A stretch of DNA of 64,000 nucleotides, taken from contig JAKGHH010000008.1 of NCBI GenBank assembly GCA_022828595.1, positions 26,280,378-26,344,377 on the forward strand, in the 5' to 3' direction. Under the pieces are notes generated by a model. That model ran no database searches, was not told the origin of the DNA, and worked only from the letters and a program-made list of their open reading frames with translations. Each line of letters opens with the position of its first letter. The first letter of the stretch is position 1. This DNA comes from Nelumbo lutea (taxonomy: Eukaryota; Streptophyta; Magnoliopsida; Proteales; Nelumbonaceae). Made by a program: the position numbers and the translations under genes. This document shows, piece after piece, positions 46,450 through 58,494 of this stretch.

Positions 46450-46785
46450 TCTATCACTAAGCCACCTCAATTTCCCGCTCAGCTCTTTCCATCATCGTCA
46501 CTACCTCCACAAGTACACAACATTGCTCCCCGATCAAAACCTTGACCTCCTCGATGTTGACTCTGACCTCGCTGCCTCTGGATCTCGCTCTACCTCTTGA
46601 GTGTCCTCGAATGGGTTGAGTTTGCTTACACCGAAGTTTGTGATGATGGCCAGAACTTGTTCCTAGCAGAGATAGAACCCTTTCAGAAAAGACTTTCCAA
46701 CAGAAGTTGGCCAGATCGTTCCGATACTTCTTTGATGCTTTTTACTTAACGACAATCTTAGTCTCAACCACCTCTATCTTGTGCT
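46450..46785 (-). pseudogene. Coiled-coil transposon-type ORF remnant, part downstream of the Copia insertion
   Basis: Minus-strand reading from 46785 leftward continues the heptad-like protein that ends at 54527 ('QIKGLEH' then 'KIEVVETKIVVK'). It has stops and frame changes. The undisrupted paralog lies at 60380-60850. The protein type, a charged coiled coil near retroelement gag remnants, is not assigned to a named family. Confidence 0.6.
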
Positions 46786-46939
46786 TGATAGTGGTTATCA
46801 TGTCCATGTGTGAAACTGTGTTGATAAGCAGTAACATTGTACTCTATCTCAAACTCTTCATCTATAAATAAACTCAAGGTCGATGGAGCTAACCATCGAA
46901 CCATTCATACCAGTGTTGCTCTCTGCTGTTTCTTCATCT
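46786..46939 (+). repeat. 5' LTR of the Copia element (internally deleted)
   Basis: 154 bp against 247 bp for its partner. 'tcatgtccatgtgtgaa' then jumps directly to 'tgttgataagcagtaacat', missing about 93 bp present in the 3' LTR. The rest aligns well ('ctctatctcaaactcttcat'). Confidence 0.85.
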
Positions 46940-46951
46940 TGGTATCAGAAC
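46940..46951 (+). promoter_or_regulatory. Primer-binding site of the Copia element (initiator tRNA-Met type)
   Basis: TGGTATCAGAAC directly follows the 5' LTR and differs at one base from the common plant Copia site TGGTATCAGAGC. Confidence 0.85.
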
Positions 46952-47582
46952 CATGCCATCTCTCTCCAACTCCAACGCTCAAACTCAGAATTCGGCTCAA
47001 CAATCCACCATCACCGTGGACTCTAGTTCGGTTGGCCATCTCCCCAACATTACTCATCATTTTTTGCCGGTGAAGCTGAATAGCGAAAACTTCCTACTAT
47101 GGAAAGCACAGTTTCTACCTATTCTGCACACCAATAAACTTATGGGAATTGTAGATGGCTCGCAGACGGCTGCACCCAAAGAAATTTTGGATCCCATCAA
47201 CGGCCAACTCGTATCCAATCCAGCGTATGAATCAGGGTGACAACTTGATCAGCCCGTCCTCAACTGGCTAATTTCTTTATTAACTAAAGCAATAACGGGT
47301 CGAACTGTAGTATTACGGTCCTCCTTTCAAGTATGGATTGTTCTACAAAAGTCCTATTTTACTTAAAGGTGTAAATCAGGTTATGTCGCCCGCAGCCCAG
47401 CACGGCCCCTCCCGACTTTGGACCGGCCCGGCCCGACACGATGGTTCATGCCATGCTGGGCCTGGGGTTCGAATTCCACGAGCTGGCACGACTGTGCATG
47501 CCATGCCCCCCTTCGCCCACAAGGCGGCACAGCCCACAAGGCCCATAGCAGGCTGTGCTTGGCCCGTTCGAAAACTAACCGT

Positions 47583-47656
47583 TGGGGGGGGTGGGGGGGG
47601 GGTTACATAAATACCCCCTAACAACTATAGACAGCTATATAGGGGGTATTTATGTA
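47583..47656. repeat. G-run and perfect 17-bp hairpin inside the hAT left end
   Basis: Two long G runs (47585-47602) precede an inverted pair TACATAAATACCCCCTA (47604-47620) and TAGGGGGTATTTATGTA (47640-47656) with a 19-nt loop. Confidence 0.8.
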
Positions 47657-48154
47657 TTTTGCCTATAGTGGGAGAAAAAATGACACAAATGCCTCCCTAA
47701 CAGCTATATAACAATTAGTTTAGGGGGGAGTTTTGGGTGAAGTTATAAATAACTTGACCAAAATAGCCCTCCCAACAACTAAAAAACATCTACTTTTTAG
47801 AGTATTTTCGGAAACTAAATTATTTTCAATTCCTATCCTGTAAATAGCCCTACTCCACCATTCTCATCACATCAATTCAACAATTATCTTAATCTCTTCT
47901 CTCTCTCTCTCATACATTCTCTGCAATCTAAGTAAACTCTGATAATCTGATTGATTGATTGGTTGATTCTCCAATTCTCAACTTTATTGAAGTTTCAACA
48001 AGAAGGCTCACTCAACTAGATCAAGTATCGCAAGTTAGCAATTTGGAAGCTTAGATGTTGAAAGGCTTTAACCGTTGAAATCAATAATTGGGATTCTGAA
48101 CCGACAATCTGGGTAAGTCTAATTATTAACTTTTAATTATTTTAGAATTTAAAA

Positions 48155-50117
48155 ATATGGTCAGCTCTTCCCAAAACCAATCCCCCTACATGTTCACTAG
48201 TGACGATATTCAGTTGCATCATGACAGTATTAGAACTAAAGCTATTTCTATTGATGGAACTTTCAACCTTGGTATTGGTACTAGGGGAAAGAAAAAGAGG
48301 GCCCTTAAGTTGAGTAGCTCAGTTTGAAAAATATTTAAAATAGAGGATATTAAGGGGAAGGGATTTAGAGCAGTTTGCCAAAAATGTAGAAAAGACTTTA
48401 GCTTTTGTAGCAAGGGTGGTACTGCAGAAATTTGCTTACAAATGAGAAAAAAGAAAAAGAAGAAGAAGGGAGAGAAACAACACAAACACAAATTAGGAGG
48501 GTGATTTGGTACATTTAAATATTCACAAGAAAAAATGAGACAATAATTAACAAAATACATTATTCATGCAAAACAACCATTTTTTTTTAGCTGAAAATAT
48601 TAAACTTAAAAAATGTTATGTAATTCTATAAATCAACAATATTAAAAAGTTTCTAAGAATACTTTTAGATCAGATGCTTTAAAAATATTTTATTCATGTA
48701 AACAAAATTTAATTTATTTATTATCAAACCTTAATTTTAAAGTTGCAATTACTCCTAATGTTTAAACTTCTAAATTTAACATAAGTTATATTTGTCTTAC
48801 TAGCCAGTTTATTGATGAAAATTGGCTTTAAAGTAAAAGAAATTTTAAGTTTTATTAAGCTTGAATAGTCACATACTGGCCCAACTATTGATACAAGCAT
48901 TTTCATTTACATGCTTATGTAAATGAAAATAAATTATTTTCTATTAGTTTTGATAATGCTAGTAATAATGATTCTGTAATAAATATTTTAAAATCTCAAT
49001 TAAATTCATGTTTCGATGGTAAAGTATTTCATCTCAGATGTGCATGTCACATCTTAAATTTATGTAGTCAAGATGCTTTGAATATTATTTCTACTCATAT
49101 TTCTAAAATTAGAAATTGTATATATATATATATATATATTAAAAGTTTAGGGGCAAGAAAACAAGAATTTAAATATTTTTTCAAAATTATGGTTTAAAGT
49201 ATAAACATTTTATATTAGATGTTACACATAGATGGAATTCTACCTATGCTATATTATAAAGTTGTATTTCTCATAAACAAATTCTTACTCATTTATATAA
49301 TGCAAAAATGCCTAATGATGTTATATTTGAGGAAGACTGGAAATGGCAATTTCTATAAGAGATTTTTTAAAACATTTTTATGATGCAATTAATGAATTAT
49401 CATGTATTTATTATCCAACTAGTTGTAATTTACTTTATCAATTAATGGGGATTAGTGATTGTTTTTCAAAATATAGAAATAATCCACATTTAAATGTATT
49501 GTTGAAATAATGGAAAATAAATTTAAAAAATATTAGGAGAACATTTCTCCTCTTTATTTCTTAACTACGATCTTAGATCCTAGGATTAGGAAAGATGGTT
49601 TAGATATTTTACTCGAAACATATTGTGAAAATATGAATATTGAAATTGGAAATAAAAAAGAAAAAATTAATAATTTATTATTTGAAATGTATAGTTTATA
49701 TGAATTCGAAGCAGTAGGAAATAACCCTACAACTTGTGTAGCGTCTTCTACTTCTGAACTTGAGCCCAAAAGTAGATGAGAAAAACTTTTATATTTAATA
49801 AATAGAAAGCAGAAATTTACTACTTCTATAACAAGTTCATGTACTAAACTTAATTTTTATTTACAAGCAAATCTTTCTATTTTAGGTGAGGGAACAAATA
49901 ATTTTGATATTTTATCATAGTGATTGAACACTCAAAAAATTATCCAGTTCTCGCCACCATGGCACGTTATATACTAACCCCTCTGGTGTCTACAATTCCA
50001 TTGGATTCTTATTTTAGTGCAGATACTAGTGTGTTGGACGACAAGAGAAGTTGCATGAATAATGAAAGTATAGAGATGTGCATCTGCTTTAGGGATTGGC
50101 TAGATGCAGAAAATTGA
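48155..50117 (+). pseudogene. hAT transposase, degraded (BED finger, RNase H-like core, hATC dimerisation domain)
   Basis: From 48367 'RAVCQKCRKDFSF' followed by 'GGTAEICLQM' is a BED-type zinc finger (CxxC present, His side altered). Near 48510-48580 'YSQEKMRQ' and 'HAKQPFFF' match the linker that precedes the catalytic fold. Near 48938-49075 'ISFDNASNND' and 'VFHLRCACHILNLC' are the signature RNase H-like core motifs of plant hAT transposases. The C-terminus (49941-50117) reads 'YPVLATMARYILTPLVSTI', 'FSADTSVLDDKRSCM' and 'ICFRDWLDAEN', the hATC dimerisation domain. There are many stops and an (AT)n run at 49119-49139. Upstream, 47640-48154 is non-coding leader. Confidence 0.9.
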
Positions 50118-53100
50118 TTACAAGGCAAAGTAGGGCATGACACTACATCGGATATTTCAACTGAAGCAGATGATGAATGCCGTGAACAATAGTTGACTAG
50201 TTGTATAGAATTTTTTATATTTTTCCAAATTATTGTAAATTTTGTTTTAATTTTATTTAATTTATTTGCTATTTTTTCAACAATGTAATTTTTCATTTTT
50301 AATTTGTAATATATTGTATTTTTTATATTTAATTAATTTATTCCATTTTTATATTTCATTCATCCAAGTGTCCAACCATTGTGTGCTTTGTAATTTGTAT
50401 CATTCAAATTTAAATGAAATAAAATTCATATTTTTCTTCTAATTTGTTATTCCTTCATTCTTATTTGGTTAAGTATTTTTTTTATTTATGTGTTAGATTT
50501 CTCATTTCTCAATTTTTTAAATAGTTCCCAAAGATCAAAGGGAAATTAAATATTTTAGTTTTACAATTTTACTTAGAAAATAAATAAAAAATTTCAAAAA
50601 AACAAAAAAAGTAAAAAAATTAGTCTAGCCCAATTTGGCCCAGGTCCAAGGCCCAGCCTAACACGGCCCAAGCCCACGGCCTAGCCTGTAGCCCGGTCCA
50701 ACCCAGGCCCGTGGTGGCATGGCAAAATACGAGCCCATAGGCCGTGCCAGACCAACCCCCAAATTTTTCACCGGGGAGGGCGGCAGGACCCATAGTGGCC
50801 TGTGGCCCAGCACGACACGACTCGCACTTTGTGTGGGCCACCTGTAGGCCATGCCCGGCATGGCCCACTTTACACCTCTAATTCTACTCATGCTAATCTT
50901 GGGTTTTTTAGTAACAAAAACAATTACAAAGTTTGAGAAAGGAAAATCTTAGTATATCTAATTATGTTTATAAGGCTCAGTCAATTGCTGATAGTCTTGC
51001 TATTGTAGATGACCCAATTTCAAATATGGATTTAATTATTTGTGTTCCTACCGGCCTTGGTTCAGAATTTGAATATGTTGTGACAACATTCACCAACATA
51101 CACGATGTTGATGAACTTGATATTAATGATGTTCTTGGCATTCTATTGAGTCATGAGGCGTTGTTAGAGGAACATGCCCCTACCTCTAATGACCCCTCTC
51201 CAACTGCTAATATTGGTAATGTCAAAGGAAAGAATTCTGCCCCTTCCCAAGGACAGCAACAGTACCCCTCTCAATTCAACACCCATGGACGAGGAAGGGG
51301 TTGTGGACCCAACAATGTTGATCGACCTAATAATTCAAGTGGTGAGGATGTGGTGCTTTTAGTATTTTATGTCAGTTGTACAACAAACTTAGTCATGCAG
51401 CACAAAAGTGTAGGAGACGCTATGATCTCAATTTTTACAATGACGAGTACAACTCGGCTGCCTACAACACTAGTACCTCGTCTTCCTTTGATACCACATG
51501 GTATCTAGATTCTGGCACCACTCATCATATGACACCAGATACTGAAAAATTTGTATTCACATTCTGACTATCAAGGTAGTGATCAAGTGAAAGTGGGTAA
51601 TGACTTAGGTTTGCAAATTTCAAGCATTAGTTCCTCTACTTTATACCCGTCTAATGGTGGCTTCTAGCTAAACAACTTGTTTCATGTTCCCCAATTATGC
51701 AAAAACTTACTTTCAGTTAATAAATTCACCAAAGACAATTAATTATATTTTGAGTTTCACCGAGATTGCTTTCTCTTGAAGGACTATACAGGGAAAACAA
51801 TTCTGTGAGAACCCAGTAGAGATGGATTATATCTTTTTCCGAGTAGTGTTTACAAAAACAATAAGTCTCCAAGAGCAATGGTCGGCGTTCGAGCTTCTAT
51901 TCACTAATGGCAACAGTGGCTTGGACACCTTGCTTTGCGAGTTGTGAGGCAAGTTTTGTCTAAATATGATTTACCATATTCTAATCAATCATCTAGTAGA
52001 GTCTATTCAACATGTTAGATGGGTAAGAGTTATAGGCTACATTTGTCTTCTAGTTCTTCGACCAATAATTGTCCCTTGGAGTTGGTGTACTCAGATGTTT
52101 GGGGGCCAGCCCTAGTTACTTCAAATAAAGGACTTAAATACTATGTCATTTTTCTTAATTACTTTAGTCATTTTACCTAGATTTTTCCTATGAAAAATAA
52201 GTTCGATGTATTTGATTTATTTCTTAAATTAAACGTCATGTTGAGTTGTTATTTGATGCCAAAATAAAATTCTTTCAATCCAATTTGGGTGGAGAGTATA
52301 GGAAGCTTTATGTCTTTTTGGACATTCATGGCATTACCCGTTATCAACCTTGTCCTCACACTTATGAGCAAAATGACATAGTTGAAAGGAAACACCACCC
52401 CATCATCGAATCCACCCTGTCTCTAATGGCAACTTCATCTCTCCCCTTCAATTATTGGTATGATGCAGCTGAGACAATCGTCTATCTATTGAATCGTGTA
52501 CCAAGTCCATCTCTTGGTCATGTTAGCCCTTCTAAGAAACTATGGTACTGCTCCTAACTATGGCATGTTGAAGACTTTTGGATGTGCGTGCTATCCATTC
52601 TTGCGTCCTCATAACAAGCACAAGTTCGACTTCAGATCTTTGTGATGTATTTTCATGGGATACAATGCCACTCACAAAGGCCATTGTTCATTGCATCCCG
52701 AATCTAGACGATAATACATATGCCGCCATGTTGTTTTTGATGAGAGCTTCTTTCCTAGGCTATCCTTTGTTTCATCTCATACCACTACTCATTCTTAATC
52801 ACATGGGGTTTTCTTTCATGCTCCCTCACTACTGTCAGATACAGTCTCTCCAGCCAGATCCGATCATGATACAGCAGCTTCGACCATGAGTGAGACACCT
52901 CTAGTTGCACCTCACTCACTACCAGATGATCAAACTCCTTCTGATCGAGCTATTTCCACTAATGACAACTCAGACAATGCTCAGTCTGCTATCTCAATAA
53001 ACCTCCCCCCCCCCTACCAGTGGCACTCAACTCATTACAAATTTGTTGAACACCACACAACCCATGCCACTACCACAATCCTATAAGATGACACTCCTAC

Positions 53101-54274
53101 CTCTTACTCCAAGGTTGCCACTAATGTCCGGTGGCAGGAACCAATGACCAAGGAATTCAATTCTCTTCTACTGAACCGCACTTGGTCTCTCGTTCCTTAA
53201 AGAGATGGTATGAACATCATTGGCACAAAGTTGGTTTACAAAGTGAAGCGGTGTGCTGATGGGTCTGTAGAATGGTTCAAGATTTGCCTTGTTGCTCAGG
53301 GCTTTTCTTAGATTCCAGGAGTGAATTTTACTGATTCATTCAGCCCAATTGTCAAACCAACAACCATCCAAACTGTTAATAGAGCCATTCAAGAGGATAT
53401 CTACATCCGTCAACCCAAAGGGTTTGAGGACCCATGTTTTTCCACACATGTGTGTAAGCTGCAAAGGGTTTGAGGATCTATCACTAGTTGCCTTTCACAA
53501 AGGCACTACCTCCATCTATAGGTTGATTTATGTTGATGACATTCTCTAACTGGGTCCACTTCTGCTACATTCTCAGTTATCTCCTCTCTAGCCACCGCAT
53601 TCTCTCTCAAGGACCTAGGTCTAGCCTGTTACTTCTTGGGCATGAAGTTCACTCCACATTCCCCTGGCCTAGTCCTTTCTCAATGGTAGTACATTGCAAA
53701 CCTACTTAAGCAAAGTCACATGGATCTACCTGAACCACTGTCCACTCCTATGGTCGGTTCCTACAAATTGACTAAGTTCGATGGATCTTACCTATCCAAC
53801 GCTAGTGAGTATCGCAGCATCGTTGGAGCCTTACAATACTTGAAAGTCACAAGACCAGATATTGCTTTCAGCGTTAACAAGGTCTTCCAATTCCTCCACT
53901 TTCCAACCACAAATCATTGGGCAGCAGTAAAACAAATACTATGGTATCTCAAGGGTACAATTGATTAAGGACTATTCTTCTACTCCTCCACTGGTGGTTT
54001 TGCTATCTATTTGGGAAACAATTTGGTGGCCTGGAGTTCTAAGAAACAAATTAAGTGATCTCCGTGTTCTAGTCCGTCACTACCCAATTATTTGGTGTGA
54101 TAATATATTGGTGCAACACATCTAGCATCCAATCCCATTTTTCGTGCTCAAAATTGACGTGTTGAAGTCAACTATCACTTCTTCCGAGACATGATACTGA
54201 ATAAGTCTCTAGAAGTATGTTTTATCTCTTCAAAGGATCAGATGGCAGATATCTTCATTAAACTTGAGGGGGCG

Positions 54275-54521
54275 TGATAGAGGATATCATGTCCACGTGT
54301 GAAGCTTTATCACACTAACAGATTAAGTTCACTTTATCCTTATCCTAGGATTAACCTTACCTATAACAATGTTGAACTGTAACTCCTTTTGTTTCATCTT
54401 TATCTTGATAAGCAGCAATATTGTACTCTATCTCAAACTCTTCATCCACAAATAAACTCAAGGCCGATGGAACTAAGCATCGAACCATTCATATCAGTGT
54501 AGCTCTGTTGTTTCTTCAACT
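54275..54521 (+). repeat. 3' LTR of the Copia element
   Basis: Starts TGATAG after the polypurine tract and ends 'ttcttcaact'. Contains 'ctctatctcaaactcttcat' as in the 5' LTR and the extra segment missing there (about 54305-54400). Confidence 0.88.
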
Positions 54522-54526
54522 GTGCT

Positions 54527-54740
54527 CCAGTCCTTTTATTTGGCCCCTTTGCTCCTTCAGCTGGACAAACATCGTAACTTTGGTGTCACAGAGTTGATAT
54601 TCCATCATATCTAAAGAAGAAAAGGCACTATGGTGCTCCTCCTTTGTTGGCATGTGATCCTTCGCTCGTTGCACCTCTTCCTTTATAACTGGCTGACCTC
54701 CACCCTCTGATCTCAAAGGGCAACAACCTCTGATAAAATC
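54527..54740 (-). pseudogene. Coiled-coil transposon-type ORF remnant, part upstream of the Copia insertion
   Basis: The minus strand from 54716 reads 'KEEVQRAKDHMPTKEEHH' and later 'LKEQRGQIKGLEH', then meets the Copia. The paralog at 60700-60850 has 'KEEVQRVKDHMTK' and 'LKEQRGQIKGLEHKLEV' uninterrupted. The charged heptads predict a coiled coil. Function unknown. Confidence 0.65.
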
Positions 54741-56124
54741 AACTGCAACAAGGTTATGTTAGGAAACAAAAACAACATTAAGACACGACTTAAAGTTAAA
54801 GGTGTGCTTGCTCTAATCTCCACACCCTTGTGAAGTGCAAGTTCATTAAATGAGGGTTCGATCTACGATGGAGTCCATTTTCTTCACTAACCAATTCGAC
54901 TAGAATATGATGCGACGTATGAGGGGCTTGTTCATCTACCATCTTTTCTCTTTATTAGTTTTATTCCAAGTCATTTGTTTTCATTAGGAATTTAAATAAA
55001 AATTTTTCCTTCATTTTCCTTGCATTAGAAAGTGGGGTGTATCATTTAATGTTAATTTGGTTTTGGTTCACCTTAATTTAGTTTCATATTTAATAGTTTA
55101 ACGTCTAATTCATCTCTTACACATTTCATTAATTAAATTGTTGATTTTGGCAACTGATCAATCTCAACATAACTACCCACTTTTTTAATTTAGTACATTT
55201 TAATTTAATATAGTTTTTCTCTTCTTTTCATTTTCATCATTTATTAGTCAATAGTTTTGTATCTTTAATCAGTCTCGTGTTTCATAATTAATTGTTCTTC
55301 ATTTGACTTCAATCATTTATTTTTATTCCTCTTAATATAAGACAATTCATCACCTTTTCTTTTTCTGTTTTATTCAACATGCTTAATAAACTAACGTGTC
55401 TATATCCAAAATTATTGAACATTCTTAGAAAATTGACAAAGTAGAGACCGGTTTAATCAAAGACATGTAGGGAGCCTAACACCTTCTCATTAGGTCAATG
55501 AATCACCAAGAAACCAATTAATTTCTTCCAAAATTTCTAGTTTTTTTAAATTCCCATTTCCAAAGTGGTCATTCCTACTCCATTCCTGGGTCTCCCTCCA
55601 GGTCGGGTATCACACGTATCTTTAATGAATTAATGGGGCTTGCCTATAAATTAAAAAGAGGGGCCACAAATACCTTTCTTTTACACTCTTGCTCTCTTGC
55701 TCTCAGCTACTCACCTTCACACCTCGATTTGGTCATCACCTGGGCCTCTGATGTCTTTTTGTACTTGTAGGTGGGACCCTTATAGTTTTCAAATCTCCCT
55801 TATTACCATGTATACTTGCTAACAACACTTTCAATTGATCCAAGTCAGTCCAAGTCCAATTCAAACATTATTTTTTTATGACATCTTACCAATCCAGTGA
55901 GGACATATGCGATATACAAGATTTATTAATTAACAGGAATTGAAGGAGAAAAAAATTCCTTATGGCATTTCCAATTAGGCCTAGTTTTTCTAATTTCAAC
56001 CCATGCTTTATTATTTGAGTTATGTCTAGTCGACCAAACACTAATCCAACCTACACCCCTTAGTTGGATTGTTGTTAGATTTTATTTAAGTTTGCATTAG
56101 ATTTATCTCGAACCTTATTTTAGT
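54741..56124. repeat. Degraded retroelement DNA in the copy G block
   Basis: Second copy of 39925-41250 (same 'ttaaatgagggttc', 'gggagcctaacacctt', 'tttgtacttgtaggtgggac' landmarks). 55600-55720 adds a segment with 'tgcctataaattaaaaagag' and 'cttgctctcttgctctcagc', like an LTR promoter and leader. No gene. Confidence 0.5.
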
Positions 56125-56357
56125 CATGGTTTTCAAAATCGAACCAGATCGGAAAATTGAGAACCGGTAAGGTAACCAGATCCAGATTTTTCATAAAAAC
56201 CGTTGATTTTGATCAGTAAATTGTTGACCTGAAGGTTAACTGTTCGACCGGTTTTCTTTGTTTTTTTTTTTTTTTGTCAGAACGAATCAACGGACCGTTC
56301 GACCCGATAACCAGACCCCTGACTGGTTCGGCCTCCGGGTCAGTTTTAAAAACCATG
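56125..56357. mobile_element. hAT-type MITE with exact 8-bp target-site duplication
   Basis: Ends CATGGTTTTCAAAA and the inverse of TTTTAAAAACCATG. ATTTTAGT flanks both sides (56117-56124, 56358-56365). The interior has 'gaaccagatcgg', 'gttcgaccggtt' words. Related decayed copies lie at 38190-38420 and perhaps 26760-27070. Confidence 0.85.
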
Positions 56358-56565
56358 ATTTTAGTGATGAACCATAAACCCTATATCATCACAATATGGT
56401 ACATGAGCTTTGTTAATCAAGCCCAATGGTACAAGAATTATTTTGGATTTTTTTCAAGCAATCCATCTACAATCCAATTTGCATCCCTTACCAGGACTAG
56501 TGCAATAATGCATCATCTGGTGTGCCAAATAAGGATATTATTTATTATATTTTATTTAATTTTAG

Positions 56566-56925
56566 GATAAATTGCTAATTAACGTCCCCTATAATTTCTA
56601 AAAGTTGCTTTAACCTCTCCTAAACACTGGTCCTTCCAAAACTACCTTATATCTCCATTTAGACATAATTATAAAAATAAAGCGCAGAATATTAATTAAA
56701 AAAAAAATCAGAGATTTCATGAGAGGGAGCCGGGAGAGGTGAGAACGGAGTTTTGCTCGAAGAGATTTTCTCTAGTTATTAACATCTCTACATCAAAGTT
56801 ACAAAAGAGGTTAATTTGTACAATTTTCCTGAAATGTAGAGGGAGGTTTTTGGAGAGGAAATTCAAGGGAGGTTAAAGCAATTTTCAAAAACTATTGGGG
56901 AGATTTCATCAATTTACACAATTTA
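56566..56925. mobile_element. Probable Mutator-like MITE with long inverted ends
   Basis: The left end ('aaattgctaattaacgtccc', 'agttgctttaacctctcc') is inverted at the right end ('gaggttaaagcaatttt', 'ggggagatttcatcaattt'). Target-site duplication not resolved. Confidence 0.55.
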
Positions 56926-58494
56926 TATTAATTTTTATTAATTTAATATTTGAAATAATTTTATTAATAAAATTAATTTATTTCGGGTTTGTATTAGCTT
57001 TGTTAATAGATATACTTTTATTAGTTTATTAATTTATGAAATTTTATTTACTTTACTATGTTTTATTATGTTTTATAATTACATGTAATGTTTATTAATT
57101 AGTCATTTATTTATTAATTTATTTACCTAAAATAGCTATTAAGTTATTAACAAATAATTTATTAATTTTTATTAGTCGTAACAAAATTAAGTTATTAAAT
57201 ATGTAGTATAATTAATTAAAGCTAATTCTTATGTTTTAGCGGAAGTCAAAATGGTACAGGTAACCAAAACAAAATCGGGAATTAAAACTTTATAACGAAC
57301 CCACATCATACATTACATGGGTTCATCGAAAATTGGTTCTGAAAGACCCACCAAAATTAACTGGATTTTTTGTTGGATTGCGGTCAGTTTTTTGGTTTTT
57401 CTTACTCACCCCTAACTGAAAGAATGAGTAGTTCGATCAATATTCAGTTCATGGCTGTTGGATTATGACCTTAAAGAATAATGAACAATCTGACTGAATA
57501 AAGCTAAAACCTCCACTAAATTCATAGCCTTCAGGCTGATAAGTCTTATTGTTAATTAACCTTTGTATAAAAGACCTCGTCTGTGTGAGAAAAGCAGTTA
57601 TAACTTATTAAGGTAACCTTCGTCAATCAAGTAATGGAGGTTCACCATCCAGATCGACTTGATTTACTCCCTGTTCATCGTCCAGCCCTTCCAAACGGGC
57701 ACCGATCGATTCTGAGAATGTTAGTTTGCTTGAACATTGGCCGGAAGTCAAAGGGATAAAGACAAAAAACAATAAAGCAATATTAATTCATTTAAGAAAA
57801 ATGTTAGTTTTCATCAATCCTAAACAACTAAACAAGCTATTTCTTGAATTATTTCTGGTAGAGGCCAGCTGATTCTGAGAATTAAAGAAAGTAAATACAG
57901 AGGTAATTGAAACCTGGTTTGATGGGAATCAGTCATATGACCAGCAAATATTTATAGTAGAAAGAGTGTTTTAATTACAACAAACATCTACATCAGTAGG
58001 TAACGTGCAGAGCTAATGACACAATAGAGTTTGGCCATTTTCCAAAGTTTTCAAACTTCAAAGTAACCTAGGCCTTGCTACAGTCAGTTACCATACGTAG
58101 AAGAAATGGGTCACCATCCTTGTCTGGCTGTTTTTCCGGTATGGGTTATTTAATTAATATATAACACAAACAGTCAGACCCATTAACTATCTGCCAGCTT
58201 ATTTGAATCCGCACGAACAAGTTGATCCAATAATTACTTAATTGTGTAAGTAGACACAGGATTGGGTCATTTGATATGCTAGCTGGACCCATTTGATACA
58301 TCAGAAGTTGATACCTTCCACAGTTATTTATTTCTTTTTTCTTTTTGAAAAATCATCCACCTTAGAATTCTATTTATGAATAATTCTACAGAGCCAGACC
58401 TCTATAAATACCCCCACAAGTCTTCATCAATCCATAAGATACACACACTTTTCTTGCACAATAGAACACACTCTGCAAATAGGCTGATACAAAG
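56926..58494 (+). promoter_or_regulatory. Upstream block of copy G
   Basis: 57000-57340 aligns with the start of blocks E and F. 57350-57415 is the right-end remnant of the shared hAT-like MITE. 57420-58494 carries family landmarks ('caagtaatggaggttc' 57628, 'ggtcaccatcc' 58108). TATAAATA lies at 58403-58410. No other gene. Confidence 0.6.
58403..58410 (+). promoter_or_regulatory. TATA box of copy G (TATAAATA)
   Basis: Consensus, 92 bp before the start codon. Confidence 0.7.

Larger units (their letters stand above)
47364..50880 (+). mobile_element. hAT transposon (formerly autonomous) inserted in the Copia gag
   Basis: 3517 bp, ends TAAAGGTGTAAA and the inverse of TTTACACCTCTA, flanked by ATTTTACT (47356-47363) and ATTCTACT (50881-50888), an 8-bp duplication with one change. 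Subterminal regions at both ends are GC-rich and repeat 'ggcccagcacg'-like words ('cggcccggcccgacacg' at 47426; 'agcccacggcctagcctgt' at 50669), as in known plant hAT ends. Between them lies a broken transposase. Removing it rejoins the Copia gag around 'LQKSY...THANLGFF'. Confidence 0.92.
46953..54060 (+). pseudogene. Copia gag-pol polyprotein, degraded and split by the hAT insertion
   Basis: Gag starts at 46953 ('MPSLSNSNAQTQN', then 'LNSENFLLWKAQFLPIL', 'LMGIVDGS') and is cut at 47363. It resumes at 50889 ('NLSISNYVYKAQSIADSLA', 'HEALLEEH') with a knuckle-like 'NKLSHAAQKC' that lacks one ligand. Protease shows 'WYLDSGTTHHM' near 51499. GAG-pre-integrase follows ('LFHVPQLCKNLLSVNKF', 'WLGHLALR'), then integrase ('SDVWGPA', 'FQSNLGGEY' with the second catalytic Asp now Asn, 'EQNDIVERKHHPIIES'). 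RT keeps only patches ('GFSxIPGVNFTDSFSPIVK', 'IYVDDIL'). RNase H follows ('YRSIVGALQYLKVTRPDIAF', 'HWAAVKQILWYLKGT'). Frequent stops; no activity expected. Confidence 0.9.
46786..54521 (+). mobile_element. Ty1/Copia LTR retrotransposon with a nested hAT element
   Basis: 5' LTR 46786-46939, tRNA-Met-type primer site TGGTATCAGAAC at 46940, gag, protease, integrase, RT and RNase H remnants, polypurine tract (54264-54274, 'ttgagggggcg'), 3' LTR 54275-54521. GTGCT flanks it exactly (46781-46785, 54522-54526). The uninterrupted site 'cttgtgctccagtcc' is preserved in a paralog at 60696-60710, which confirms both boundaries. Without the nested hAT (3517 bp plus 8) the element is about 4.2 kb. Many stops show it is dead. 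Confidence 0.92.

Noticed and set aside
47338..47624. Overlapping Pro/Gly/Trp-rich frames on both strands
   Set aside because: They are produced by the GC-rich subterminal repeats of the hAT element; the same occurs at 50620-50891.
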